The notes beneath the pieces were generated by a model. It worked only from the letters and a program-made list of their open reading frames with translations, was not told where the DNA came from and searched no databases. Below, piece by piece: positions 20,011 to 28,173 of a stretch of 32,992 nt of DNA; the stretch's first letter is position 1, and every line of letters starts with the position of its first letter. The translations under genes and the position numbers were made by a program. Source of the stretch: an uncultured archaeon A07HB70 (GTDB lineage: Archaea; Halobacteriota; Halobacteria; Halobacteriales; Haloferacaceae); NCBI GenBank assembly GCA_000496195.1, contig KI543179.1, positions 60,799-93,790 on the forward strand, written 5' to 3'.

Positions 20011-20052
20011 GCCCCGGCGTTCCCCCGGCCCGGGTAAGCAAGTTGCGAAACC

Positions 20053-20078
20053 TCCGTCTCGATTGTGATATCCGTCTC
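20053..20078. promoter_or_regulatory. Direct repeat TCCGTCTC (20053-20060 and 20071-20078) between argS and ribK
   Basis: Two identical 8-mers 18 bp apart, just upstream of a TATA-like CGCTTAAC near 20088-20095 and the ribK ATG. Confidence 0.35.
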
Positions 20079-20114
20079 ACGTTCGATACGCTTAACCCCG
20101 CGGACCCCCCAGTT

Positions 20115-20843
20115 ATGATCATGTCAGAGACGACAGTCGCCGTCGGTCCGGACGAGCTCGTCGCGCTGAAGCAGGTGGCGCTGTCTGGCGGTCTGGCGGG
20201 TGTCGCGGCGCTGTCGTGTTCGGGGCTGGGCGAGACGCTCGACGTCTCGGACCAGACCGCCTCGCGCCGGCTCCGCCGCCTCGCGGAGGTCGACCTGATC
20301 GACCGCGAGGTGGCCGGCGACGGCCAGCGGGTGTCGCTCACGGGCGAGGGCGTCGCCCGCCTGCGCCGCGAGTACGCCGACTACCGCCGGCTGTTCGACG
20401 ACGACGAGCTCTCGCTGGCCGGCGCCGTCACGAGCGGGATGGGAGAGGGCCGTCACTACATCTCGCTGGACGGCTACATGCGCCAGTTCCGCGAGCGCCT
20501 CGGCTACGAGCCGTATCCCGGGACGCTGAACGTCGACCTCGACGAGCGGAGCGTCCGTGCCCGTGCGGAGATCGAGGCGTTCGACGCGGTCCCGATCGAC
20601 GGCTGGGCCGACGAGGACCGGACGTTCGGACCGGCGACCTGCTACGGCGCGACGGTCGTTCGTGCCGACGACAGCCGCCGGTACGAGGGCGCACACGCCA
20701 TCGTCCCGGAGCGCACCCACCACGACGACGACCAGATCGAGGTGATCGCCCCCGACCGCCTGCGCGACGAACTCGACCTCGAGGACGGAGCCCGGATCGT
20801 CCTCCGCGTGACCGACGTCGACCCGACGGAGGCCGGCGCGTGA
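20115..20843 (+). CDS. ribK: CTP-dependent riboflavin kinase fused to N-terminal winged-helix regulator (RbkR/RibK type)
   Basis: N-terminal HTH (LGETLDVSDQTASRRLRRLAEVDLIDREV), then GEGRHYISLDGYMRQFRERLGYEPYPGTLNVDLDE...CYGATVVRA. The true start may be the second Met at 20121. Confidence 0.93.
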   Translation: MIMSETTVAVGPDELVALKQVALSGGLAGVAALSCSGLGETLDVSDQTASRRLRRLAEVDLIDREVAGDGQRVSLTGEGVARLRREYADYRRLFDDDELSLAGAVTSGMGEGRHYISLDGYMRQFRERLGYEPYPGTLNVDLDERSVRARAEIEAFDAVPIDGWADEDRTFGPATCYGATVVRADDSRRYEGAHAIVPERTHHDDDQIEVIAPDRLRDELDLEDGARIVLRVTDVDPTEAGA

Positions 20844-21544
20844 GCCGGTCCGACGCGGGCGGCCCCGGCGGCGCGGACGAGACGCGCGACCCCGTCGAAC
20901 GCGCCGTCGCCGCGTTCGCCGCCGGCGACCCCGTCCTCGTCCACGACGCCGCCGACCGCGAGGGCGAGACCGACATCGTCTATCCCGCCGGCGCCGTCGA
21001 CCGCCACGCGGTCGCGCGTCTCCGGACCGACGCCGGCGGTCTGATCTGTGTCGCGCTCTCGCACGACGTCTGCGAGGCGTTCGACCTCCCGTTCCTCCGC
21101 GACGTCCTCGACCACCCCGCCGCGAGCGGTCGCCCCGACTACGACGCCCGGTCGTCGTTCTCGCTCACGGTCAACCACCGCGAGACGCACACGGGTATCA
21201 CCGACCGGGACCGCGCGCTCACGGTCGCCGCGGTCGGGCGGGTCGCTGCCGACGCCGCCGCGGGCGAGTCCGGCCCCGAGGCGTTCGGGGCGACGTTCCG
21301 CTCGCCCGGCCACGTCCACCTGCTCCGCGCGGCACCGGCGGGCCTCGCGAACCGCGAGGGCCACACCGAACTGGCGCTGGCGCTCGCAGACGCCGCCGGG
21401 CTGGCGCCCGCTGCGGTCGTCTGTGAGATGCTCGACGCCGAGACGGGCGGGGCGCTCCCGCCCGCCGACGCCCGTGCCTACGCGGAGCGAGAGGGGCTGG
21501 TCTACGTCGAGGGCCGGAGCCTGATCGCGGCGTTCCGGGACTGA
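20840..21544 (+). CDS. ribB: 3,4-dihydroxy-2-butanone 4-phosphate synthase
   Basis: GTGA overlap with ribK; DREGETDIVYPA, SLTVNHRETHTGITDRDRALTV, FRSPGHVHLLRA, GHTELALALADAAGL. Confidence 0.94.
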   Translation: MSRSDAGGPGGADETRDPVERAVAAFAAGDPVLVHDAADREGETDIVYPAGAVDRHAVARLRTDAGGLICVALSHDVCEAFDLPFLRDVLDHPAASGRPDYDARSSFSLTVNHRETHTGITDRDRALTVAAVGRVAADAAAGESGPEAFGATFRSPGHVHLLRAAPAGLANREGHTELALALADAAGLAPAAVVCEMLDAETGGALPPADARAYAEREGLVYVEGRSLIAAFRD

Positions 21545-21584
21545 ACAGCCGGACGGTCCGACTCCGTCGGCGCCGAGCGTAGCG

Positions 21585-21591
21585 TTTTATA
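21585..21591 (+). promoter_or_regulatory. Putative TATA box (TTTTATA) for ilvE
   Basis: About 27 nt upstream of ATG 21615; implies a leaderless transcript. Confidence 0.55.
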
Positions 21592-21614
21592 GCCGGTCAG
21601 ACCCTGCTACGACT

Positions 21615-22538
21615 ATGAGCTTCGACGAGATGGACGTCGGGACAATCTGGATGGACGGCGAGTTCGTCGACTGGGACGACGCGCAGATTCACGTCCTGAC
21701 GCACGGGCTACACTACGGGACGGGCGTCTTCGAGGGGGCCCGGTGTTACGACACCGAGCGCGGTCCGGCGCTGTTCCGGTGGGACGAACATCTCGACCGG
21801 TTCTACTCATCCGGCCAGCCGTACGACCTCGAGATCCCCTTCTCCCGCGCGGAGCTGACCGACGCGACGCTCGAACTGATCCGCCGTGAGGACCTGGAGT
21901 CGTGTTACGTCCGGCCGATCGCCTTCTTCGGCTACGGGAGCCTCGGCGTCAGCCCGGAGGACTGTGACGTCCAGACCACGATCGCGGCGTGGCCGTGGGG
22001 CGCCTACCTCGGCGAGGAGGCGCTCGAACGCGGCGTCGAGGTGATGGTCTCCTCGTGGCGCAAGCACGCCTCCAGTCAGATCCCGACGAACGCAAAGACG
22101 ACGGGACTGTACGTCAACAGCCTCCTCGCCGGCGAGGAGGCGCGGCGCAACGGGTTCACCGAGGCGATCGTTCTCAACAAGGAGGGACAGGTGGCCGAGG
22201 GGCCGGGCGAGAACGTCTTTCTCGTCCGCGACGGCGAGCTCTACACGCCCGGGCTCTCCCAGAGCATCCTCGACGGCATCACCCGACAGACGGTGATCAC
22301 GCTCGCCGAGGAGCGGGGCTACACCGTCCACGACCAGGCGACCATCTCGCGCGGCGAACTCCACACCGCAGACGAGCTGTTCTTCACCGGGACGGCGGCA
22401 GAAGTGACGCCGATCCGGCAGGTCGGCAACGTTGAGGTCGGCGACCGTGGCCCGATCACCGAGGAGATCCAGAGCGCCTTCTTCGACCTCATCGAGCGCC
22501 GCACCGACGACCACGACGAGTGGTTCACCTACGTGTAG
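21615..22538 (+). CDS. ilvE: Branched-chain amino acid aminotransferase
   Basis: IWMDGEFVDWDDAQIHVLTHGLHYGTGVFEGARCY, SSWRKHASSQIPTNAKTTGLYVNSLLA, EGPGENVFLVRDGELYTP. Confidence 0.96.
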   Translation: MSFDEMDVGTIWMDGEFVDWDDAQIHVLTHGLHYGTGVFEGARCYDTERGPALFRWDEHLDRFYSSGQPYDLEIPFSRAELTDATLELIRREDLESCYVRPIAFFGYGSLGVSPEDCDVQTTIAAWPWGAYLGEEALERGVEVMVSSWRKHASSQIPTNAKTTGLYVNSLLAGEEARRNGFTEAIVLNKEGQVAEGPGENVFLVRDGELYTPGLSQSILDGITRQTVITLAEERGYTVHDQATISRGELHTADELFFTGTAAEVTPIRQVGNVEVGDRGPITEEIQSAFFDLIERRTDDHDEWFTYV

Positions 22539-22655
22539 ACGACCACACCCGACTCGCTACTGTACTGTCGTTCGCTTCGGCCTGGGGGCCCCCTCGCTCT
22601 ACGGTGGTGCCGTCGTCGCCGGCCTCCGGGTCAGTGCCACCGGCGCCGATCGACC

Positions 22656-23279
22656 TCAGTCCACCTGTGGCGACGGCTCCTCGTCGTCCCGGCTCTCGTC
22701 GACCGCGCTCTGGACGGGAATCTCGGTGCTGTTCTGCTCGGCGAACCCCGCCGACAGCACGCGGGTCAGCGCCTCCTCGACCCGCTCGTCCGTCGGTTCG
22801 ATCCGTTCCGGCTCGACCTCGATGACGAAGCCCGTCGTGATGTTCGGCGCAGTCGGCAGGAACAGCACCTCCCGGTTGTCGGTGGTCCGCTTGCCGGTCT
22901 TGAACGCCGTCATCCGCATTCCCGGCCACGGCTCGACCCGGACCGGCGCCTGGAGGTCGTCGGTGCCGGTCAGTGCCGTCTCCACCGCGAGCTTCGAGGC
23001 GTTGTAGACCACCCGGACGAGCGGGACGCGGTTCATCGACGCGTCGATGTACGACTCGACGACCCGCCCCGCGGCCGTCCGCATCAGGTAGCCGACCGCG
23101 AACGTCAGCGCGACGAGGACGACGATCGCGAGCGCCACCCGGAGCACGACGGGCTGGATCTGCCCGATGAACGGCAGCTCGGCGACCCGGTTGAACACCC
23201 AGTTGGCCACCAGTACGATGACCATGAGGGGAACGAGAACCACCAGACCGCTCGCCGCGTCCCGCTTCCACGTCGACAT
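22656..23279 (-). CDS. DUF502 family membrane protein
   Basis: MSTWKRDAASGLVVLVPLMVIVLVANWVFNRVAELPFIGQ...RVPLVRVVYNASKLAVETALTG...VLFLPTAPNITTGFVIEVEPERI. Confidence 0.88.
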   Translation of the reverse strand: MSTWKRDAASGLVVLVPLMVIVLVANWVFNRVAELPFIGQIQPVVLRVALAIVVLVALTFAVGYLMRTAAGRVVESYIDASMNRVPLVRVVYNASKLAVETALTGTDDLQAPVRVEPWPGMRMTAFKTGKRTTDNREVLFLPTAPNITTGFVIEVEPERIEPTDERVEEALTRVLSAGFAEQNSTEIPVQSAVDESRDDEEPSPQVD

Positions 23280-23293
23280 CTGTCTGTTCTGGG

Positions 23294-23319
23294 GCCGCCG
23301 GGGTAATGACCCCGGCGGC
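23294..23319. repeat. Perfect inverted repeat GCCGCCGGGG-TAATGA-CCCCGGCGGC
   Basis: 10-bp arms, 6-nt A/T-rich centre. The centre lies about 25-30 nt upstream of the DUF502 start codon, in the divergent gap before the NCS2 permease. Confidence 0.7.
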
Positions 23320-23381
23320 TCGGCGCGCGGCGTCCGAGAGCGGTACCCTGAACTACCGGAGGCCAGATCAAAGCATCAGCT

Positions 23382-24944
23382 ATGTCTGACGGGGGCGACG
23401 GGCGCGGCGGATCGCTCGTAGAGTACGGCATCGAGGACCGGCCACCGCTGCTCAGGTCGCTGGGCCTCGGGGTCCAGCACTACCTGACGATGGTCGGGGC
23501 GAACATCGCCGTGCCGCTGATTCTCGCGGGCGCGATGGGGATGCCAGAGCAGTTCGTCCCGCGGTTCGTCGGGACGTTCTTCGTCGTCTCGGGGGTCGCG
23601 ACGCTGGCACAGACGACGTTCGGGAACCGCTACCCGATCGTTCAGGGGGCGCCGTTCTCGATGCTCGCGCCGGCGCTCGCCATCGTCGGCGTCGTCGCCG
23701 CGAACCCGCCCGGCGGCGGCGTCGCGGCGTGGCGGGCCGCGCTCCTCCAGCTCCAGGGCGCCATCGTCGTCGCCGCGCTGTTCGAGGTGGCCGTCGGCTA
23801 CCTCGGCCTCGTCGGGCGCCTGCGGCGGTACTTCTCGCCGGTCGTCATCGCTCCGGTCATCGTCCTCATCGGCCTCACCCTGTTCACCGCGCCGCAGGTG
23901 GCGAGCGCGACGCAGAACTGGCCGCTCCTCCTGTTCACGTTCGGCCTCATCGCCGTCTTCTCGCAGCTCTTGGGCGACCGCTCGCGGGCGTTCCAGCTGT
24001 TCCCGGTGCTGCTCGGCATCGTCGTCGCCTACCTCGTCGCGCTCGGCCTCTCCGCCGCGGGCGTCTACGCGCCGGGCACGCCCGGGTACGTCGACCTGAC
24101 GCCGGTCGTCGACGCGCCGCTCGCGGTCGCCATCTACCCGCTCCAGTGGGGTGTCCCGCAGGTGACGACCAGCTTCGTCGTCGGGATGCTCGCCGGCGTG
24201 ATCGCCTCCGTCGTCGAGTCGCTCGGCGACTACCACGCGGTCGCGCGGCTCTCGGGCACGGGCGCGCCCTCGGGCAAGCGCATCACCCACGGCATCGGGA
24301 TGGAGGGGATCGCGAACGTCTTCGCCGGCCTGATGGGCGCCGGCGGCTCTACCTCCTACTCCGAAAACATCGGCGCAATCGGCCTGACGGGGGTCGCCTC
24401 GCGCTACGTCGTCCAGGTCGGGGCGGCGACGATGCTCGTCGTCGGCTTCTTCGGCCCGTTCGGGGCGCTGGTCGCGAGCATCCCCGCCCCGGTGGTTGGC
24501 GGCCTCTACGTCGCCATGTTCGGCCAGATCGTCGGTGTCGGGCTCTCGAACCTGGAGTACGTCGACCTGGACTCCCAGCGCAACCTGTTCGTCCTGGGCG
24601 TCTCGCTGTTCGCCGGCCTCGCGGTGCCGGAGTACTTCTCGAACGTCGCCGCGGCGGCGCCGGACGGCGTCGGAGGCGCGGCCTTCTTCGCACAGAGCAT
24701 GGCCGCCGTCCCCGCTCTCGGCCCGGTTCTCGGCGCCGAGGTCGTCGCGAACACGGTGTTCGTCGTCGGCTCGACGGGTATCAGTGTCGGCGGCATCGTC
24801 GCGTTCGCCCTCGACAACGCGATCCCGGGCACCGACGAGGAGCGCGGGCTGTCCGGGTGGGCGCGGACCGCCGAGGCCGACGAGGACTTCCTGTCGGCGT
24901 ACGACCGGTTCGTCCGCGGCGGCGACGAGACGCGCGCGGACTAG
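23382..24944 (+). CDS. NCS2 family nucleobase (uracil/xanthine) permease
   Basis: LGLGVQHYLTMVGANIAVPLILAGAMG, GGSTSYSENIGAIGLTGVASRYVVQVGA, many TM segments. Confidence 0.93.
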   Translation: MSDGGDGRGGSLVEYGIEDRPPLLRSLGLGVQHYLTMVGANIAVPLILAGAMGMPEQFVPRFVGTFFVVSGVATLAQTTFGNRYPIVQGAPFSMLAPALAIVGVVAANPPGGGVAAWRAALLQLQGAIVVAALFEVAVGYLGLVGRLRRYFSPVVIAPVIVLIGLTLFTAPQVASATQNWPLLLFTFGLIAVFSQLLGDRSRAFQLFPVLLGIVVAYLVALGLSAAGVYAPGTPGYVDLTPVVDAPLAVAIYPLQWGVPQVTTSFVVGMLAGVIASVVESLGDYHAVARLSGTGAPSGKRITHGIGMEGIANVFAGLMGAGGSTSYSENIGAIGLTGVASRYVVQVGAATMLVVGFFGPFGALVASIPAPVVGGLYVAMFGQIVGVGLSNLEYVDLDSQRNLFVLGVSLFAGLAVPEYFSNVAAAAPDGVGGAAFFAQSMAAVPALGPVLGAEVVANTVFVVGSTGISVGGIVAFALDNAIPGTDEERGLSGWARTAEADEDFLSAYDRFVRGGDETRAD

Positions 24945-25765
24945 CCGCCGACAGCCGCCCGCGCCGCGAACAGCCGCTCGCGCACGCGCCGGTAGAGGTA
25001 GGCCGCCCACTCACGACCGAACGGGGCGTGCTGCCAGACCTCGACGCCGTCTGCTTCGAGGGCCCGCTGTGCGTCCTCGCGGACGCCCATCGGCAGCTGG
25101 ACCTCGACGTCGACGCCGGCTGTCCGCGCACGGTCGAGGCCGTACTCGACGATCGCGGGGTCGTGGCTCCCGACCGCGAGACGGGTCTCCTGCTCGACCA
25201 GCTGGTCGATCAGGCCGCGGGAGGCCGCGTCGACCGCCGCGCGGCCCTGGTGGGCGACGGCGGGCGCCTCGTCGTACGCGCCCTCGACCAGCCGTACGGC
25301 GACCGGCACCGCCGCGAGCCGCTCGGCGTCGGCCGGCGTCCGCCGGAGGTTCGCCCGGAGACGGACCCCGAGCCGGTCCGGGAACTCGGCGGCGAGGTCG
25401 ACCGCCGCCGAGAGCGTGGCGTCTGCCGTCGTCGCGTCCTCCGTGTCGCACCAGAGCTGGGTGTCGGCCTCGGCCGCGGCTGCCGCGACCCGACGGTAGT
25501 TCTCGCGGAACGCCGTCTCGGAGGCGGCGAGACCGAGCTGTGTCGGCGTGACCGAGACACGCGCCCGGAGCCCCGAGTCAGCGAGGTCGCGGCACAGACG
25601 GACGTACGCCGCGGTGTCGTCGTCGGCGTCACGCCGGTCGTCGTTGCGCTCGCCGAGGCGATGCAGGACGACGCCGACGCCGTCGCTGTTGCGGCGCCGG
25701 GCGTGGTCCATCGCCTCGGCGGGCGTCTCGCCGGCGACGAACCGCGCGGCGACGGGTGGGATCAC
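24941..25765 (-). CDS. Proline dehydrogenase
   Basis: VSVTPTQLGLAASE..., DTEDATTADATLSA..., LGVRLRANLRRTPADAERL..., VRLVEGAYDE, VGSHDP, and VEVQLPMGVREDAQRAL: PRODH TIM-barrel motifs. Confidence 0.9.
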   Translation of the reverse strand: MIPPVAARFVAGETPAEAMDHARRRNSDGVGVVLHRLGERNDDRRDADDDTAAYVRLCRDLADSGLRARVSVTPTQLGLAASETAFRENYRRVAAAAAEADTQLWCDTEDATTADATLSAAVDLAAEFPDRLGVRLRANLRRTPADAERLAAVPVAVRLVEGAYDEAPAVAHQGRAAVDAASRGLIDQLVEQETRLAVGSHDPAIVEYGLDRARTAGVDVEVQLPMGVREDAQRALEADGVEVWQHAPFGREWAAYLYRRVRERLFAARAAVGG

Positions 25766-25807
25766 GGTTCCCGAGTTCCGGTCGCCGGCGGCATAACTCG
25801 TCCGCCG

Positions 25808-26554
25808 CTACGCCTCGTGGAGCCGGCCTCCGTCGACGGCGACGTTCTGTCCCGAGACGTAGGCGGCGGCGTCGGAGCAGAAAAACAGGACCGGCGCGGC
25901 CACGTCGTCGAACGACGCCGGTCGCCCGCGAGGGAGACTCGCCTCGTCGGCGTCGACGACGCTGTTCTCGACGAGAAACGGCGAGACGGCGTTGACCGTG
26001 ATCCCGTCGTCCTGCGTGTCGTACGCGAGCGCACGGGTGAACATGAGGACGCCCTTCTTCGCGGCGAAGTAGGGGAAGTTCAGCGGATTCGCGTGGTCGT
26101 GGCCGGCGTCGGCGGCGCCGAAGTTGACCACCCGGCCCCACCCTCGCTCGCGCATCCCGGGCACGACCGCGCGCGAGCAGAGGTAGGTGCCCATCAGACA
26201 GGACTCGTAGGCGTCGCGCCACTCGGCGGGCGAGAGTTCGTCCCAGTTCCCCCGCGGGAAGTTGCCGACGACGTTACAGAGCACGTCGACGCCGCCGAGC
26301 GCCGTCTCGGCGTCCGCTACCAGCGTCGTCACCGCCGCAGCGTCGGTGACGTCGCCCCGGACGACTGTCGCCTCGACGCCCCGGTCGCGGGCCGCCGCCG
26401 CGGTGTCGTGGGCCGCTGCCTCGCTCGTGCGGTAGTGGACGGCGACGTCGGCGCCGGCGTCGGCGAGGCGGAGGAGCAGCTCCCGGCCGACGCGCGTCGC
26501 CGACCCGGTGACGAGCGCCGTGCGTCCGTCGAGGTCGGGGGTCAGGTCGAGCAC
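25808..26554 (-). CDS. SDR family oxidoreductase (FolM/PTR1-like pteridine reductase candidate)
   Basis: Nucleotide-binding TGSATRVGRELLLRLADAGADVAVHYRTS; YFAAKKG active site; Asp 13 residues before the catalytic Tyr (D-AGHDHANPLNFP-Y); VAVDGG near the C-terminus. Confidence 0.88.
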   Translation of the reverse strand: MLDLTPDLDGRTALVTGSATRVGRELLLRLADAGADVAVHYRTSEAAAHDTAAAARDRGVEATVVRGDVTDAAAVTTLVADAETALGGVDVLCNVVGNFPRGNWDELSPAEWRDAYESCLMGTYLCSRAVVPGMRERGWGRVVNFGAADAGHDHANPLNFPYFAAKKGVLMFTRALAYDTQDDGITVNAVSPFLVENSVVDADEASLPRGRPASFDDVAAPVLFFCSDAAAYVSGQNVAVDGGRLHEA

Positions 26555-26578
26555 GAGAGCGGAACGCGCTCGCCCGGC

Positions 26579-27382
26579 TTAACTGTGACCGGTCGTCACC
26601 TCGTCGCCGACCCGGACCGTCTCGCCGCCGCCCGACGCCACGCCCGCGACGAGGGTGAGGGTGTAGTCGTGCGGGACGGCGTCGCGGTCGGCGAAGTCGG
26701 GGAACGTCGCGCCGCGCCGCTCGGCGAAGCGCTCGCGGAACTCGGGGAGCGGCTCGCCGGTGTCGGGGTCGCGCGAGGGGACGACACACCGGGCGCAGGA
26801 CTCGACGCCGACGAACTCGACGCCGCCGGCGCGGAAGACGGGCGCGTCCTCGCCGACGAACCGGTCCTCCCAGAACGCCGGGACGCCGCTCACCTCGACG
26901 TTGACCCGGAGGCGCCGGCGCACGGCTGCCGCCGAGAGCCCGTGGTCGTCGAACCACGACGCCACCTCGCGGAGCGTCGCCGAGGAGACCACCGTCGGGC
27001 CGGCGTCGGGCCGGTCGACGAAGCCCGGCGGGTCGCGGCGACGGAGTTCGAGCGGTCCGTCGACGTCCAGCCCCGCCGTCAGCGCCTCGCCCGCCGCGGC
27101 GCGGCCCGGGGCGTCCCCGACGTCGTAGGACTCGCCGTCGACGGTCAGCGTCGCCGGCGGGTCGAACGACGTCTCGACCGTGTGGATCTGCTCGCTCTGT
27201 TTCCCGTTGATCGCCCACTCGACGGCGTCGCCGCGCTCGACCACCGGCGGCGCGTCCGGCGGGCAGAGCGCCCACTCCCGGTCGCCGGCGAGCGTTCCTG
27301 CCCCGGTGACCCGCGACTCCTCGACTCCGACACCGTCGAATCCCTTCACCGGATAGACCCGGAGCCGCTCGATCCGTGCCAC
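26579..27382 (-). CDS. MOSC domain protein (mARC/YcbX-like)
   Basis: N-terminal beta-barrel MARIERLRVYPVKGFDGVGVEESRVTGAGTLAGDREWALC; conserved CARCVVPSRDPDTGEP motif. Confidence 0.9.
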   Translation of the reverse strand: MARIERLRVYPVKGFDGVGVEESRVTGAGTLAGDREWALCPPDAPPVVERGDAVEWAINGKQSEQIHTVETSFDPPATLTVDGESYDVGDAPGRAAAGEALTAGLDVDGPLELRRRDPPGFVDRPDAGPTVVSSATLREVASWFDDHGLSAAAVRRRLRVNVEVSGVPAFWEDRFVGEDAPVFRAGGVEFVGVESCARCVVPSRDPDTGEPLPEFRERFAERRGATFPDFADRDAVPHDYTLTLVAGVASGGGETVRVGDEVTTGHS

Positions 27383-27403
27383 GACCGACGGTGTCGAGCG
27401 GAC

Positions 27404-27411
27404 GTAAAAAG
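27404..27411 (-). promoter_or_regulatory. Putative TATA box (CTTTTTAC) for the MOSC gene
   Basis: About 25 nt upstream of the minus-strand GTG at 27382. Confidence 0.5.
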
Positions 27412-27436
27412 CGTGCCGTACGCCGATGGGGGCAGG

Positions 27437-27443
27437 GTTTAGA
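27437..27443 (+). promoter_or_regulatory. Putative TATA element (GTTTAGA) for the HAD gene
   Basis: About 29 nt upstream of ATG 27469. Confidence 0.4.
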
Positions 27444-27468
27444 CCCCTTTCCGCGTGGACTGGGGCAG

Positions 27469-28167
27469 ATGGACGACGTGACGACGGTGACGGTGGACTC
27501 GTACAGCACGCTGGTGGACGTCGACTCGGGGGCCGCGGTGCTCGCCGACCGTGTCGACGGACTGGACGAACGCGAGGCCACAGCCGTCTCCGGGACGTGG
27601 CGGACGCAGTATCTCGTCTACTCGATGCTCGTCAACGACATCGACGCCTACCGGCCCTTCCGCGAACTGATCGACCACGGGCTGGCGTACGCCCTCGCGG
27701 CGCACGGCCACGACGTCGACGGGGCGACCCGCGACGCGATCAGCACCGCCGTCTACGAGGACCGTCTCGCGGTGTTCGACGACGTGCGCCCCGGGATCGA
27801 GCGGCTGGTCGACGCGGGCTACCCGGTCTACGTGCTGTCGAACGGCTCGCCGGATATGCTCGCCCACCTCGTCGAGGCGGCAGGGGTCGGCGACCTGCTC
27901 GCGGGAGTGATAAGCGCCGACGAGGTGGAGACGTACAAGCCGAAGGCCGAACTCTACCGCCACGCCGCCGCGCGGACGGGCACACCGGTCGACCGCGTCG
28001 TCCACGTCTCTGGCGGGTCGATGCGCGACGTGTGGGGCGCGAAACACGCCGGGATGCGGACGGCGTGGCTCGCCCGCCCGGAGAAGCGCCTGCCCCGCGA
28101 GTCGCTCGGGCCGGCGCCGGACGCGGTCGTCGAGCGCCTCGGCGGCGTCGCCGACCGGCTGTCCTGA
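27469..28167 (+). CDS. HAD superfamily hydrolase (haloacid dehalogenase type II-like)
   Basis: Nucleophile motif VTVDSYSTLVDV, VYVLSNGSPDML, KPKAELYRHAA, HVSGGSMRDVWGAKHAGMRTAWLAR. Confidence 0.92.
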   Translation: MDDVTTVTVDSYSTLVDVDSGAAVLADRVDGLDEREATAVSGTWRTQYLVYSMLVNDIDAYRPFRELIDHGLAYALAAHGHDVDGATRDAISTAVYEDRLAVFDDVRPGIERLVDAGYPVYVLSNGSPDMLAHLVEAAGVGDLLAGVISADEVETYKPKAELYRHAAARTGTPVDRVVHVSGGSMRDVWGAKHAGMRTAWLARPEKRLPRESLGPAPDAVVERLGGVADRLS

Positions 28168-28173
28168 CGGCGT

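Noticed and set aside
17866-20037. 723-aa plus-strand ORF
   Set aside because: Antisense shadow of argS; no recognisable domains and biased composition.
18215-20341. 708-aa minus-strand ORF
   Set aside because: Alternative frame of argS; Arg/Gly-rich with no motifs.
22584-22593. GGGGGCCCCC palindrome between ilvE and DUF502 as a terminator
   Set aside because: No loop and no following T-tract; archaeal terminators are typically T-rich, and short GC palindromes are expected at this base composition.
23729-27442. 1237-aa plus-strand ORF
   Set aside because: Arg/Gly/Pro-rich, low-complexity translation. Runs out of frame through the NCS2 permease gene and antisense across the PRODH, SDR and MOSC genes; a GC-rich codon-bias shadow ORF.
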